This document shows positions 26,912 through 35,590 of a stretch of DNA of 64,000 bases, piece after piece. Within the stretch, counting starts at the first letter, position 1; each line of letters opens with the position of its first letter. This DNA comes from Agrobacterium pusense. GTDB taxonomy: Bacteria > Pseudomonadota > Alphaproteobacteria > Rhizobiales > Rhizobiaceae. A model generated the notes under the pieces. It was not told where the DNA came from. It saw only the letters and a program-made list of their open reading frames with translations, and ran no database searches. Both the position numbers and the translations under genes were made by a program. The DNA lies in NCBI RefSeq assembly GCF_900102105.1, contig NZ_FNBB01000002.1, positions 434,001 through 498,000 of the forward strand. Direction: 5' to 3'.

Positions 26912-27362
26912 CAGTCAACCTTTAGCCGGACGAGGTTGGCTTTGCGGATGGGGAACGCGTGTCAAGAATATACGTGGGCCCCAACCTTAACAAACTCGAC
27001 ATCACGTGTTGTCCGGTAACACGCCAGAGGGGCCCGAGTTCTGATCACGATGGAGAGATGGGTGGGCGCTTTTGCTTTTCAAGAGGAGACTTCAGAAAAA
27101 AGCGAAAAGCCTTGTTTGACAAAACCGTGAAAGCTCTGTAGAAGCCGCCCCAACGCCGGGCAGTGATGTCCGGTGTGTTTTGTTGACTGCCCTGCAGTTT
27201 AAGAACTGACGTTCGGCGGTCAATATCACCGACATGTCCCGTGGTTTCTCCATTCGCATGTGAGAAGCCTGTCAGAGGCCCTGCAACGGGCCTCAGAGGA
27301 GGGCGTGTTTCCTTAACCCGGTTTGGCAACAAGCCGGTATAAACCTTTGAGAAGGAAATACG
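26912..27362. promoter_or_regulatory. Divergent promoter region with structured rpsD leader
   Basis: Between terC and rpsD, TTGACA (27116-27121) with TGTAGA (27137-27142) is a candidate rpsD promoter (spacing 15). Two perfect hairpins lie in the leader: GGGCAGT / ACTGCCC (27158-27192) and GAGGCCC / GGGCCTC (27275-27294), followed by GAAGGA about 7 bases before the rpsD ATG. Leader folding suggests S4 autoregulation, by analogy only. No gene was found in this 451-base stretch. Confidence 0.5.
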
Positions 27363-27980
27363 ATGAGCAAGCGCGAATCGGCTAAGTACAAAATCGACCG
27401 CCGCATGGGCGAAAACATCTGGGGCCGTCCGAAGTCCCCGGTTAACCGCCGCGAATACGGCCCGGGCCAGCACGGCCAGCGCCGCAAGGGCAAGATGAGC
27501 GACTTCGGCACGCAGCTGCGCGCCAAGCAGAAGCTCAAGGGCTACTACGGCGAACTGCGCGAAAAGCAGTTCCGCGCTACCTTCGACGAAGCAAACCGTC
27601 GCAAGGGCGATACCTCTGAAAACCTGATCGGCCTGCTCGAGTCGCGTCTGGACGCCATCGTCTACCGCGCCAAGTTCGTTCCGACCGTTTTCGCGTCGCG
27701 CCAGTTCATCAACCATGGCCACGTCACGGTTAACGGCGTTCGCGTCAACATCGGTTCTTACCGTTGCAAGCCGGGCGACGTTATCGAAGTTCGCCAGAAG
27801 TCCAAGCAGCTCGTAACCGTTCTGGAAGCCGTTCAGCTCGCTGAACGCGACGTTCCTGACTACATCGAAGTTGACCACAACAAGATGGTTGCGACCTACG
27901 CTCGCGTTCCGTCGCTCTCCGACGTTCCTTACCCGGTCGTCATGGAACCGCATCTGGTCGTCGAATTCTACTCGCGTTAA
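27363..27980 (+). CDS. rpsD: 30S ribosomal protein S4
   Basis: A 205-residue primary 16S rRNA-binding protein that nucleates assembly of the small subunit body. It begins [20 protein letters not shown], typical of alphaproteobacterial S4, with the basic [16 protein letters not shown] segment. The S4 RNA-binding domain [14 protein letters not shown] ... [20 protein letters not shown] follows. Codon use is strongly biased, as in highly expressed genes. It is monocistronic, away from the ribosomal protein cluster, as usual in Rhizobiales, with a strong terminator. Confidence 0.98.
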   Translation: MSKRESAKYKIDRRMGENIWGRPKSPVNRREYGPGQHGQRRKGKMSDFGTQLRAKQKLKGYYGELREKQFRATFDEANRRKGDTSENLIGLLESRLDAIVYRAKFVPTVFASRQFINHGHVTVNGVRVNIGSYRCKPGDVIEVRQKSKQLVTVLEAVQLAERDVPDYIEVDHNKMVATYARVPSLSDVPYPVVMEPHLVVEFYSR

Positions 27981-28004
27981 TCGACGCGTTTCAGTATTCA
28001 GGAA

Positions 28005-28028
28005 GCCGCCCTTCGGGGCGGCTTTTTT
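28005..28028 (+). terminator. Terminator of rpsD
   Basis: A perfect 7-bp stem GCCGCCC / GGGCGGC with TTCG tetraloop is followed by six T. It begins 25 bases after the rpsD stop. Confidence 0.95.
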
Positions 28029-28049
28029 GTTTGCTGGGGAAGGCTTTGC

Positions 28050-28979
28050 ATGCAGGACATTCAGAGTATCGTCGATTCCATCCATGACAGCATGCTGCCG
28101 AGGCTGGGCGAGGGGAAGGTTGCGGATTACATTCCCGAACTCGCCAAGGTCGATCCCAACCAGTTCGGCATCGCCATCACCACGGTCGATGGAACGACTT
28201 ATACGGCTGGCAATGCGCTGACGCCGTTTTCGATCCAGAGCATTTCCAAGGTCTTCATGCTGACGCTGGCGCTCGGCAAGGCCGGTGAGACGGTATGGAA
28301 CCGGGTGGGTCGCGAACCGTCGGGATCGTCCTTCAACTCCATAGTCCAGCTGGAGCACGAGCACGGAATTCCCCGCAACCCCTTCGTGAATGCCGGGGCG
28401 ATCGTGGTGACCGATATCGTTTTGTCCGGCCATCAGCCGCGCGAGGCGATCGGCGAGCTCCTGCGGTTCGTGCGGTATCTCGCTGATGATGACACGATCA
28501 GCATCGACGATACGGTGGCGAAATCCGAGCAGGCGACGGGTTTCCGTAATTTCGCGCTCGCCAATTTCATGCGCTCCTTCGGCAATCTGCATCACCCCGT
28601 GGAATATACGCTCGGGGTCTATTTCCATCAGTGCGCGCTTTCCATGACCTGCGCGCAGCTATCCCGGGCTGGCCTGTTTCTGGCCAATCGCGGCCGCAAC
28701 CCGCTGACGGGGCATACCGTCGTATCGGACCGCCGCGCAAGGCGCATCAATGCGCTGATGCTGACCTGCGGTCATTATGACGGGTCGGGCGATTTCGCCT
28801 ATCATGTCGGCCTGCCGGGCAAGAGCGGCGTCGGCGGCGGCATCATGGCGGTGGCACCCGGCAAGGCATCGATCGCGGTCTGGTCGCCGGGCCTCAACAA
28901 GGTCGGCAACTCGGCGCTCGGGTCACATGCGCTGGAAATGCTGGCAACGAAAACAGGTTGGTCGGTATTCGGGGCTTGA
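28050..28979 (+). CDS. glsA: Glutaminase (GlsA type)
   Basis: A 309-residue enzyme hydrolysing glutamine to glutamate and ammonia. It has the beta-lactamase-like serine-dependent fold: [17 protein letters not shown] holds the catalytic Ser-x-x-Lys (SISK), with [18 protein letters not shown], the Tyr-containing [26 protein letters not shown] and the C-terminal VWSPGL. The length equals that of E. coli YbaS/YneH. The substrate specificity call is firm at family level. It starts 22 bases after the rpsD terminator, so it has its own promoter or depends on read-through. Confidence 0.95.
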   Translation: MQDIQSIVDSIHDSMLPRLGEGKVADYIPELAKVDPNQFGIAITTVDGTTYTAGNALTPFSIQSISKVFMLTLALGKAGETVWNRVGREPSGSSFNSIVQLEHEHGIPRNPFVNAGAIVVTDIVLSGHQPREAIGELLRFVRYLADDDTISIDDTVAKSEQATGFRNFALANFMRSFGNLHHPVEYTLGVYFHQCALSMTCAQLSRAGLFLANRGRNPLTGHTVVSDRRARRINALMLTCGHYDGSGDFAYHVGLPGKSGVGGGIMAVAPGKASIAVWSPGLNKVGNSALGSHALEMLATKTGWSVFGA

Positions 28980-29040
28980 TCTTCCGGGCGGATGGGAGCA
29001 TTGCCTGCATGGATAACGGCAGTCGTGCCGGAGCGAGCGG

Positions 29041-29967
29041 ATGATGAATATTCTCACCAGGGTCGATGACATCGCGGAAAAGATCGTGGCAGATCAGGAA
29101 TCGCCGGAAGAAGCTGGCAGTTCGCATCCGCTATTTGACAATGCACCGCGCTCCGTCTCCTTCAACAAGCTGCGCAAGCGGCTGCTGCGCAATGTGCGTC
29201 AGGCCTTTGAAGATTTCGACATGCTGAAAGGCCAGAAGCGCTGGCTGGTCGGCCTTTCCGGTGGCAAGGACAGCTACGGGCTTTTGGCGCTGCTGCTCGA
29301 TCTCAAATGGCGCGGCCTGCTGCCCGTTGAACTGATCGCCTGCAATCTGGATCAGGGCCAGCCTAATTTCCCCAAGCATGTCTTACCGGAGTATCTGGCG
29401 AAGATCGGCGTTGCCCATCGCATCGAATATCGCGACACCTATTCGGTGGTGAAGGAGAAGGTGCCCGCCGGCGGCACTTACTGTTCGCTCTGTTCGCGGC
29501 TCAGGCGCGGCAATCTTTACCGCATCGCGCGGGAGGAGGGCTGCGACGCGCTGCTGCTCGGCCATCACCGTGAGGATATTCTCGAGACCTTCTTCATGAA
29601 CTTCTTCCATGGCGGACGTCTGGCCGGCATGCCGGCAAAGCTTTTGAATGACGAGGGTGACCTGATGGTCATGCGCCCGCTTGCCTATTGCGCCGAAGAA
29701 GACATGGCGAAATTTGCGGCCGCAATGGAGTTTCCGATCATCCCCTGCGACCTTTGCGGCTCGCAGGACGGACTTCAGCGCAACGCCATGAAGGAAATGC
29801 TGGCGGATATCGAGCGGCGTATGCCCGGTCGGAAGGATGTGATGCTGCGGGCGCTGGCGCATGTGAACCCTTCCCATCTCCTCGACCCCAGACTTTTTGA
29901 TTTTTCGGCGCTTTCTGTCACGGGGGCGTCATCTGAAGAGCCTAGGGAGGCCCACCCTCCCTTATGA
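29041..29967 (+). CDS. ttcA: tRNA 2-thiocytidine biosynthesis protein TtcA
   Basis: A 308-residue ATP-dependent, Fe-S-containing tRNA thiolase modifying cytidine 32. The PP-loop [14 protein letters not shown] (about 77-90) binds [13 protein letters not shown] (about 155-164) gives two cluster cysteines and CDLCGSQDG (about 238-246) others. [16 protein letters not shown] is a family signature. It shares no overlap with glsA; the first inositol monophosphatase gene starts 16 bases after its stop, so these genes may be co-transcribed. The start may be the second ATG at 29044. Confidence 0.95.
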   Translation: MMNILTRVDDIAEKIVADQESPEEAGSSHPLFDNAPRSVSFNKLRKRLLRNVRQAFEDFDMLKGQKRWLVGLSGGKDSYGLLALLLDLKWRGLLPVELIACNLDQGQPNFPKHVLPEYLAKIGVAHRIEYRDTYSVVKEKVPAGGTYCSLCSRLRRGNLYRIAREEGCDALLLGHHREDILETFFMNFFHGGRLAGMPAKLLNDEGDLMVMRPLAYCAEEDMAKFAAAMEFPIIPCDLCGSQDGLQRNAMKEMLADIERRMPGRKDVMLRALAHVNPSHLLDPRLFDFSALSVTGASSEEPREAHPPL

Positions 29968-29983
29968 AGAAGTGCCCCGCGCG

Positions 29984-30811
29984 ATGACCCTTTCCGATAA
30001 AGATATCGATTTCCTCGTTGCCACCGTTGCCGCTGCCGGTACGGATGAGATCATGCCCCGCTTCAGGAACCTGAGCGCTGGCGCCATCTCCGAAAAGACA
30101 TCCGCCGTCGATCTCGTCACCGAGGCGGATGTTCTGGCCGAAAAGCTGATAACCGCAGCGCTGCTCGAGCGGTTTCCAAAAGCGCATATTGTTGGCGAAG
30201 AGGCCTATGACGCGGATCATTCCGTCATTCCCGCCCTTGCCGACGCGCCGCTTGCCTTCGTGATCGATCCCATCGACGGCACCTTCAATTACGCTTCCGG
30301 CTTTCCCGCCTTCGGTACGCTGCTCGCGGTCACCGTCAAGGGTGAGACCGTGGCTGGACTTATCCACGATCCCGTCATGGGGGACACCGTCATTGGTCTG
30401 AAAGGCGAGGGCGCTTATCTCAACCGCAAGAACGGATCGCAGGCAAAGCTGAAGGTTGCCGATCCCGCGCCACTGTCCGACATGGTCGGCCTCTTTTCTT
30501 GGGGTCACAGCCATCCGGATCGCCGGCCGGTGATCGCCGCCAATATGGCGAAGATAAAGATGGCATTGTCGCTTAACTGCTCCGCACATGAATATTGGCT
30601 CGCTTCCGCCGGCAATCTCCATTTCATCGGCCATGAAAAGCTGATGCCATGGGATCACCTTGCAGGCGTGCTCATCCATCAGGAAGCGGGTGGCTACACG
30701 GCGCGTTTCGACAACACGCCCTATTGGCCCGGCCAGACGACCGGGGGCATACTTTCTGCTCCCGACAAGGAAAGCTGGAAGATGCTGCGGCGGGAAATCG
30801 TCGCCTTATAA
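29984..30811 (+). CDS. Inositol monophosphatase family protein, tandem copy 1
   Basis: A 275-residue metal-dependent phosphatase. GEEAYD (about 69-74), DPIDGTFNYASG (about 90-101) and WDHLAGVLIHQEAGG (about 224-238) hold the Mg-binding Glu/Asp residues of the IMPase/FBPase/CysQ superfamily. Substrate candidates are inositol phosphates, histidinol phosphate or 3'-phosphoadenosine phosphates. The ATG at 29984 follows ttcA closely; a longer frame starts inside ttcA. A paralogue with similar length lies 30 bases downstream, which suggests local duplication. Confidence 0.9.
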   Translation: MTLSDKDIDFLVATVAAAGTDEIMPRFRNLSAGAISEKTSAVDLVTEADVLAEKLITAALLERFPKAHIVGEEAYDADHSVIPALADAPLAFVIDPIDGTFNYASGFPAFGTLLAVTVKGETVAGLIHDPVMGDTVIGLKGEGAYLNRKNGSQAKLKVADPAPLSDMVGLFSWGHSHPDRRPVIAANMAKIKMALSLNCSAHEYWLASAGNLHFIGHEKLMPWDHLAGVLIHQEAGGYTARFDNTPYWPGQTTGGILSAPDKESWKMLRREIVAL

Positions 30812-30841
30812 GATTTATGCTCAAATGGAAGGATCTCGCCC

Positions 30842-31666
30842 ATGGCTCTCGAACTCGACATCGCCTCTCTTGCCAATGCGCTTCAGGAGGCTGCTGCGGT
30901 TGAAATCCTGCCGAGGTTCCGCAATCTGGGCGATGGCGACGTCAGGATCAAGACCGAAGCGATCGACCTGGTTACCGAGGCTGACGAGGCCGCAGAGCGG
31001 TTGATCCGCGCCCGCGTGCAGGAGATCATGCCGGATGCTCTGTTCATCGGCGAGGAGGCTGTGGCGGCCGATGCTTCGCTGCTTGGCAAGCTTGCCGATG
31101 CCGATCTGGCTGTCGTGGTCGATCCGATCGATGGCACCTATAATTTTGCGTCCGGCCTGCCGCTTTTCGGCGTGATGATGAGCGTCATCTCCAAGGGCGA
31201 GACTGTCGCCGGCCTGATCTTCGATCCCATGGGCAATGACTGGGCCATTGCCGAAAAGGGCTCCGGCGCATGGCTGTGCAGCGCCGATGGCGCGCAGACG
31301 CAGATGTCGGTCGTGCCGGCGCCGGAACTGTCGCAGATGGTGGGTATCGCCAATACCGGTTATTTCGACGTGGAGACGCGCCGCAAGATTCTGGTGAACC
31401 TGGCCGATGTGCGGCTCTTCACCAGCTATCGCTGCGCCGCGCATGAGTATCGCCTGTTTTGCGGCGGCCACATGCATTTCCTGATGTATAACAAGCTGAT
31501 GCCCTGGGACCACTTGGCCGGCACATTGATCTCGCAGGAATCGGGCGCCTATGCCGCCCGCCTTGATGGCTCGCCTTATCTGCCACGCCATGTGGATGGC
31601 GGGCTGCTGCTGGCGCCTAATCAGGAGACGTGGGAATTGCTGCGCGAGAAGATTTTCACGGTCTGA
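30842..31666 (+). CDS. Inositol monophosphatase family protein, tandem copy 2
   Basis: A 274-residue paralogue of the preceding gene. The metal-site motifs GEEAVA, DPIDGTYNFASG and WDHLAGTLISQESGA occupy the same positions, and the shared order EILPRFRNL / EAIDLVTEADEAAE is obvious by eye. Divergence is considerable, so duplication is old or the substrates differ. It is read in the same direction with a 30-base gap, probably the last gene of the ttcA operon. A 114-bp repeat and a bidirectional terminator follow. Confidence 0.9.
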   Translation: MALELDIASLANALQEAAAVEILPRFRNLGDGDVRIKTEAIDLVTEADEAAERLIRARVQEIMPDALFIGEEAVAADASLLGKLADADLAVVVDPIDGTYNFASGLPLFGVMMSVISKGETVAGLIFDPMGNDWAIAEKGSGAWLCSADGAQTQMSVVPAPELSQMVGIANTGYFDVETRRKILVNLADVRLFTSYRCAAHEYRLFCGGHMHFLMYNKLMPWDHLAGTLISQESGAYAARLDGSPYLPRHVDGGLLLAPNQETWELLREKIFTV

Positions 31667-31698
31667 GGCTCCGGATTTGTGGGGTGCACAACCTTCAC

Positions 31699-31812
31699 CG
31701 TCATGCCGGACTTGATCCGGCATCCAGCTGCGGCGCGTCTGCGCGGCGGAAGGACCTTTTTCAGCCCAAGGACTTGGGCTGGCTGAACCCCGGATCAGCT
31801 CCGGGGTAACGG
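31699..31812. repeat. Dispersed 114-bp palindromic repeat, family B copy 3
   Basis: It has the same orientation as copy 2: GCCGGACTTGATCCGGC at the left, GGCGCGTCTGCG in the centre, CCCCGGATCAGCTCCGGGG at the right. It lies between convergent genes, like the other two copies. Confidence 0.85.
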
Positions 31813-31837
31813 CCGTCGGCGAGACCCACCAGCAAAC

Positions 31838-31879
31838 AAAAAAGGGCGCGGAACAGAATTCCGCGCCCTTTTATTTTTC
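31838..31879. terminator. Bidirectional terminator between IMPase and MFS genes
   Basis: AAAAAGGGCGCGGAA pairs with TTCCGCGCCCTTTT around ACAGA; T-runs exist on both strands, so it can end the convergent transcripts of the phosphatase and transporter genes. Confidence 0.9.
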
Positions 31880-31887
31880 CACGTCCC

Positions 31888-33138
31888 TTAGCGGATCGGC
31901 TTGTTGTGGGCATGAAATAACACACCCTTTTCGCCGATCAGTACAAAGATCAGGCCGATGATGGAGACGACGAAGAAACCTGCCACCATTGGCAGTGCGG
32001 TACCATCGAAAGCCTGGCCGATGGCGGCGCCGATCAGCGAACCGCCAATGGTTCCCATGAAGCCAATCACCGAGGAGGCCGTGCCGGCGACATGGCCAAG
32101 CGGTTCCATGGCCAGCGAGTTGAAGTTCGAGCCGATCCAGCCGAACTGGAACATGGCAAGTGCGAAGAACACGATGAAGATGGCGAAAGGCATCGGATCC
32201 GGTCCCAGCACCTGCACCACAAGCCAGATGAAGGTGATGGCGATGAAGCCGAGCAGCGACCCGTGCGACAGCTTGCGCATGCCGAACCTTCCGACAAGCC
32301 TCGCATTGATGAAGGACGAAAAGGCCATGAACAGGGCGACGCCGGCAAATGCCGCCGCGAACCATGGACCAAGGCCGTAAATGCCCTTGTAGACCTGTTC
32401 AGCGGAATTGATAAAGCCGAACAGCGCACCGAAGATGAAGGTGCTGGAGAGCGTGTAGCAAAGCGCAATGCGGTTGGTGAGCACGATCTTGAAACCGCCG
32501 AGCACCGAACGGGCGGTGAAAGGGCGGACATCGTCCGGATGCAGGGTCTCAGGCAGGCGGAAATACATCCAGGCCGTTACCACGGCAGCGATGCCGGCCA
32601 TGAAGGCAAAGATAAGGTGCCAGTTTCCGAAGAAGAGAACGATCTGACCGGTGCCGGGCGCGATGACCGGAACGACCATGAAAACCATCATGATCAGCGA
32701 CATGACTTCAGCCATCTGGCGGCCGCCATAGATGTCGCGGACGATCGAGATGGTGATGACGCGTGTTGCCGCAGAACCGATGCCCTGAATGAAACGCAGG
32801 AGCAGCAGGCCGGAGAAGGACGGCACAAAAACAACCGCAAGCGCTGAAACGATGTAGATCGCAAGACCAAAGAGCATCGGCTTGCGGCGACCGAAACGGT
32901 CCGAGATCGGCCCATAGAGAAGCTGGGCGACGCCGAAACCGAGAAGGTAGGCCGAAATGACATATTGGCGATGGTTTTCATTCTCGACGCCCAGCGAGGC
33001 GCCGATTTCCTGAAGCCCGGGCAGCATGATATCGATGGCGAGCGCGTTCAACGCCATCAGCATTGCGGCCAGCGCAATGAATTCCGTACGCCCCATCGAG
33101 CCTGCGCGCGAAGCGGTGGATTGTGAAAGATTTGTCAC
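31888..33138 (-). CDS. Bcr/CflA-type MFS drug exporter
   Basis: A twelve-helix major facilitator of about 416 residues. Motif A YGPISDRFGRRKPMLFG lies after helix 2, LLLLRFIQGIGSAATRVITISIVRD is motif B/Bcr-type, and VVPVIAPGTGQIV resembles motif C of drug/H+ antiporters. The start is uncertain: GTG at 33138 (VTNLSQS) is chosen, since the upstream frame to 33204 looks unconserved; ATG 33174 is an alternative. The family exports bicyclomycin, chloramphenicol or dipeptides; substrate unknown. Confidence 0.88.
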   Translation of the reverse strand: MTNLSQSTASRAGSMGRTEFIALAAMLMALNALAIDIMLPGLQEIGASLGVENENHRQYVISAYLLGFGVAQLLYGPISDRFGRRKPMLFGLAIYIVSALAVVFVPSFSGLLLLRFIQGIGSAATRVITISIVRDIYGGRQMAEVMSLIMMVFMVVPVIAPGTGQIVLFFGNWHLIFAFMAGIAAVVTAWMYFRLPETLHPDDVRPFTARSVLGGFKIVLTNRIALCYTLSSTFIFGALFGFINSAEQVYKGIYGLGPWFAAAFAGVALFMAFSSFINARLVGRFGMRKLSHGSLLGFIAITFIWLVVQVLGPDPMPFAIFIVFFALAMFQFGWIGSNFNSLAMEPLGHVAGTASSVIGFMGTIGGSLIGAAIGQAFDGTALPMVAGFFVVSIIGLIFVLIGEKGVLFHAHNKPIR

Positions 33139-33233
33139 AGGATTGCCCCAAAAAGAACGGCAAAGGCGTTGCATGAAGCAACGCCTGGCATAAATTTCTG
33201 ACAATCAGGGTGGGCCGGATGAACCGGCCGAAA

Positions 33234-33569
33234 TCAGGCCGCGCCGCGGACGCTGATACCCTGTTCTTGGAAGTGGCTCTGCAATTCGCCGGACTGGAAC
33301 ATCTCTCTCACGATGTCACAGCCGCCAACGAACTCACCCTTGACGTAGAGCTGCGGGATCGTCGGCCAGTTGGAATAGTCCTTGATGCCCTGACGGATGT
33401 CGGCATCGGCAAGCACATTGATGCCCTTGTAGTCGACGCCGAGATAATCGAGGATCTGTACCACCTGGCCGGAAAAACCGCATTGCGGGAATTGCGGGGT
33501 GCCCTTCATGAAAAGAACGATGTCGTTGCTCTTCACTTCGCTGTCGATCATGTCGTGAATGCCGCTCAT
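33234..33569 (-). CDS. grxD: Monothiol CGFS glutaredoxin (Grx4/GrxD type)
   Basis: A 111-residue protein. The [16 protein letters not shown] segment has the CGFS active site (about 20-33), followed by [19 protein letters not shown], the glutathione-binding part. CGFS glutaredoxins hold a glutathione-ligated [2Fe-2S] cluster, often together with BolA, and deliver Fe-S to targets. A bolA homologue is 1.8 kb away on the same strand, separated by a small ORF and an opposite-strand hydrolase gene, so the usual adjacency is broken. Length is standard. Confidence 0.95.
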   Translation of the reverse strand: MSGIHDMIDSEVKSNDIVLFMKGTPQFPQCGFSGQVVQILDYLGVDYKGINVLADADIRQGIKDYSNWPTIPQLYVKGEFVGGCDIVREMFQSGELQSHFQEQGISVRGAA

Positions 33570-33715
33570 AGGCCTATTCCTTTCACATGCGGTTCAAGGC
33601 CGCTGCTTTCTGTTAGCCTCTAAATAACATGTCGTGGCGCGATTTCCACCCGTCGGAAGGAAAAAATGCGTGCCTCCTGCAACGCATAACGCGCCAAAAA
33701 ACGGTCTTCCGACGC

Positions 33716-33964
33716 CTAGCGATATCTCTGCCGGCTGCGCGCGGCGGCGGTGCGTCTTTTGCTGACCTGTTTTTTGGCCGGCTTCGGTTTGACTGCGGCC
33801 TTGATTGCGGCTTCCAGAACGGAGCCGACAATACCGCCGGCGAGAGAACCGGTGCTTTTCGTCCGGCGTGCGCGGCGCGTCTTGCGGATGCCGGTCTTGG
33901 TGAGGACTTCCGACAAAGCGCCCTTGACGACGCCGTTTATCAGTTGATCGACGATGCCAGACAA
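33716..33964 (-). CDS. Small basic hypothetical protein (82 residues)
   Basis: The TTG start at 33964 has GGCGGAG about 6 bases upstream. Residues 1-25 (SGIVDQLINGVVKGALSEVL) and about 40-60 (GSLAGGIVGSVLEAAIKAAV) look like amphipathic helices with Gly; the rest is strongly Lys/Arg-rich (KTRRARRTK, KKQVSKRRTAAARSRQRYR). It could bind nucleic acid or membranes. No family recognised. Coding status is moderate: good codon use and a ribosome binding site support it. Confidence 0.5.
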   Translation of the reverse strand: MSGIVDQLINGVVKGALSEVLTKTGIRKTRRARRTKSTGSLAGGIVGSVLEAAIKAAVKPKPAKKQVSKRRTAAARSRQRYR

Positions 33965-34074
33965 ATTTTCTCCGCCTTTAAATAAATCATATTTCCGTCG
34001 CGATTTTTACTATACGTGCATCGCCCACTGTATCAAGCGATCCTTTCGGGTGCCTCCAGCCCGAAGGTTTATGC

Positions 34075-35223
34075 ATGCCGACCGTCACGTCACGACTTGT
34101 CCTTTATTTCCCGGGTTTCGATCCGCTTGATGCCGCTGCCCATCATCTGCGTTATCAGCGTGCCGCCGCGCTGGCAGGAAAAACATGGGCCGTCGATTAT
34201 GCAGTGGGGCCGCTGGAGAACAGGCCGGGCGGCGAAACATTCACCGTGGGAGCCTCGTCAGGCGATTGGCGGACGCGTTCGGACATCATCGTCTATGATC
34301 ATAATGCCGTCATCTCACAATTGCGGAATGCGCCGGTCTGGCGGCAGGTCTGGCAGGGCTTCAAGGCGGGAGCGGGCATTATCGGTGAGGGGGGCGCGGC
34401 GCGCTACTTCCGCCATGCATGGCGTTTTGGGCTGTTCTTTATTTTTCCGTTCCTGCTGATGCTTGCCGGTGGCGTGCTTGCGGCGGTGATTGGCCTGTCG
34501 CCCTGGCTTTTCGCCTTACCGCTGTGGCTGCTGGTGGTCAGCCTTCCGGCTGCGGCCCTGTTTTTCACCAAGGCTTTCCTGCCGTTTGCCGAGCGCTTTC
34601 ACACCCTGCATCTTTATGCGGACTGGCGGTTCGCACTCGCAGTCGGCCGCGACGAGCCGATTGCCCGAGGCTGGATCGAAGAGAAGGCAGCGCTTGTCCT
34701 GACGGCGCTGGAGCAGTCTTCGGATGAGGTTCTGGTGGTCTCGCACAGCATGGGCGCCAGCTTGGCCCTCGCGGTCATCGGCCGCGTGCTGGAGCTGAAG
34801 CCGGAGGCGCTGGATGGACGGAAGTTGTCTTTCGCAACGCTGGGTGGGGCGGCCCTGCAATGCGCGTTTCTGTCGAGCGCCGTGCGGCTTCGTCAGAGCA
34901 TTGGCGTCATCGCACGTCACCCTGAGGTGACATGGTTCGATATCCAGTGTCTCACAGATCCGATCCATCTATATCGTTGCAACACGGTGGCGCTGACCGG
35001 TCATGGCGATGCGCCGCAACCGAAAATCGTGCCGATCCGCTTCAAGCATTCGCTTTCACCGGAGCGTTACAAGAAGAACAAGCGGAATTTCCTCAGAATG
35101 CACCGGCAATATGTTCTCGGGCCTGATCGCAGGTCCGGTTACGACTTTACCCTGCTGACGGCCGGGCCTCTGCCAGCCGCCTCATTTGCCGACCTCGAGT
35201 CACAAACGCCGCCTGCTCTTTAG
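34075..35223 (+). CDS. Membrane-associated alpha/beta-hydrolase-like protein
   Basis: A 382-residue protein. It opens with VLYFPGFDPLDAAAHHLRYQ. Two adjacent hydrophobic segments (about 117-140 and 145-165) form a membrane hairpin. The esterase nucleophile motif VVSHSMGASLALAVIG (about 221-236, GxSxG-like SHSMG) follows. The C-terminal third contains HPEVTWFDIQCLTDPIH, where an acid and His could complete a triad. I know similar membrane hydrolases of unknown substrate in Rhizobiales. It is alone on the plus strand among purine and Fe-S genes and ends in a strong terminator. Confidence 0.7.
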   Translation: MPTVTSRLVLYFPGFDPLDAAAHHLRYQRAAALAGKTWAVDYAVGPLENRPGGETFTVGASSGDWRTRSDIIVYDHNAVISQLRNAPVWRQVWQGFKAGAGIIGEGGAARYFRHAWRFGLFFIFPFLLMLAGGVLAAVIGLSPWLFALPLWLLVVSLPAAALFFTKAFLPFAERFHTLHLYADWRFALAVGRDEPIARGWIEEKAALVLTALEQSSDEVLVVSHSMGASLALAVIGRVLELKPEALDGRKLSFATLGGAALQCAFLSSAVRLRQSIGVIARHPEVTWFDIQCLTDPIHLYRCNTVALTGHGDAPQPKIVPIRFKHSLSPERYKKNKRNFLRMHRQYVLGPDRRSGYDFTLLTAGPLPAASFADLESQTPPAL

Positions 35224-35246
35224 AGGTTTCGATAACGTCGAATATG

Positions 35247-35283
35247 AAAAGGCCCGCGTGGGACTATCACGCGGGCCTTTCTT
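35247..35283. terminator. Bidirectional terminator between hydrolase and bolA
   Basis: AAAGGCCCGCGTG pairs with CACGCGGGCCTTT around GGACTAT; a perfect 13-bp stem with T-rich flanks on both strands. Confidence 0.92.
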
Positions 35284-35340
35284 TATTCTTCAGCCGTCAG
35301 GTCTTTCAGCCGATGGGACAGAGACCGGTGATCTCAGTCA

Positions 35341-35574
35341 TCATTCGGGCGCCGAGGTCTGCAGGGCAAGGGCATGCAGGACGCCGCCCATATTGCCCTT
35401 CAGCGCGTCATAGACCATCTGGTGCTGCTGCACGCGGGTCTTGCCCTTGAATGCATCTGCCACGACTTCCGCCGCGTAATGATCACCATCACCGGCCAGA
35501 TCGCGGATCGTGACCTTTGCCCCGGGAATTCCCGCCTTAATCATGTCTTCAATGTCGCCGGGTTTCATGGGCAT
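35341..35574 (-). CDS. bolA: BolA family protein
   Basis: A 77-residue protein with the class II KH-like fold of BolA: GDIEDMIKAGIPGAKVTIRDLAGDGDHY, VVADAFKGKTRVQQHQMVYDAL and the conserved His in the helix-turn. It works with CGFS glutaredoxin in Fe-S and iron regulation. It follows purL by 16 bases on the minus strand, so it is probably transcribed with purL, as in many Rhizobiales. The short YrbA/BolA2-like length and DGDHY motif suggest the BolA2/IbaG subgroup. Confidence 0.92.
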   Translation of the reverse strand: MPMKPGDIEDMIKAGIPGAKVTIRDLAGDGDHYAAEVVADAFKGKTRVQQHQMVYDALKGNMGGVLHALALQTSAPE

Positions 35575-35590
35575 GATGTTTCTCCTTAAT

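Noticed and set aside
26912-27010. Possible yybP-ykoY manganese riboswitch before the TerC gene
   Set aside because: TerC genes often carry this element, but I could not find its conserved loop sequences in the leader.
27045-28628. 527-codon minus-strand frame opposite rpsD and glsA
   Set aside because: It crosses two certain genes and the rpsD terminator; this is a shadow frame typical of GC-rich DNA.
10267-31812. Family B repeats considered as a CRISPR or insertion sequence
   Set aside because: The copies are single, far apart, diverged and lack spacers, transposase or obvious target duplications.
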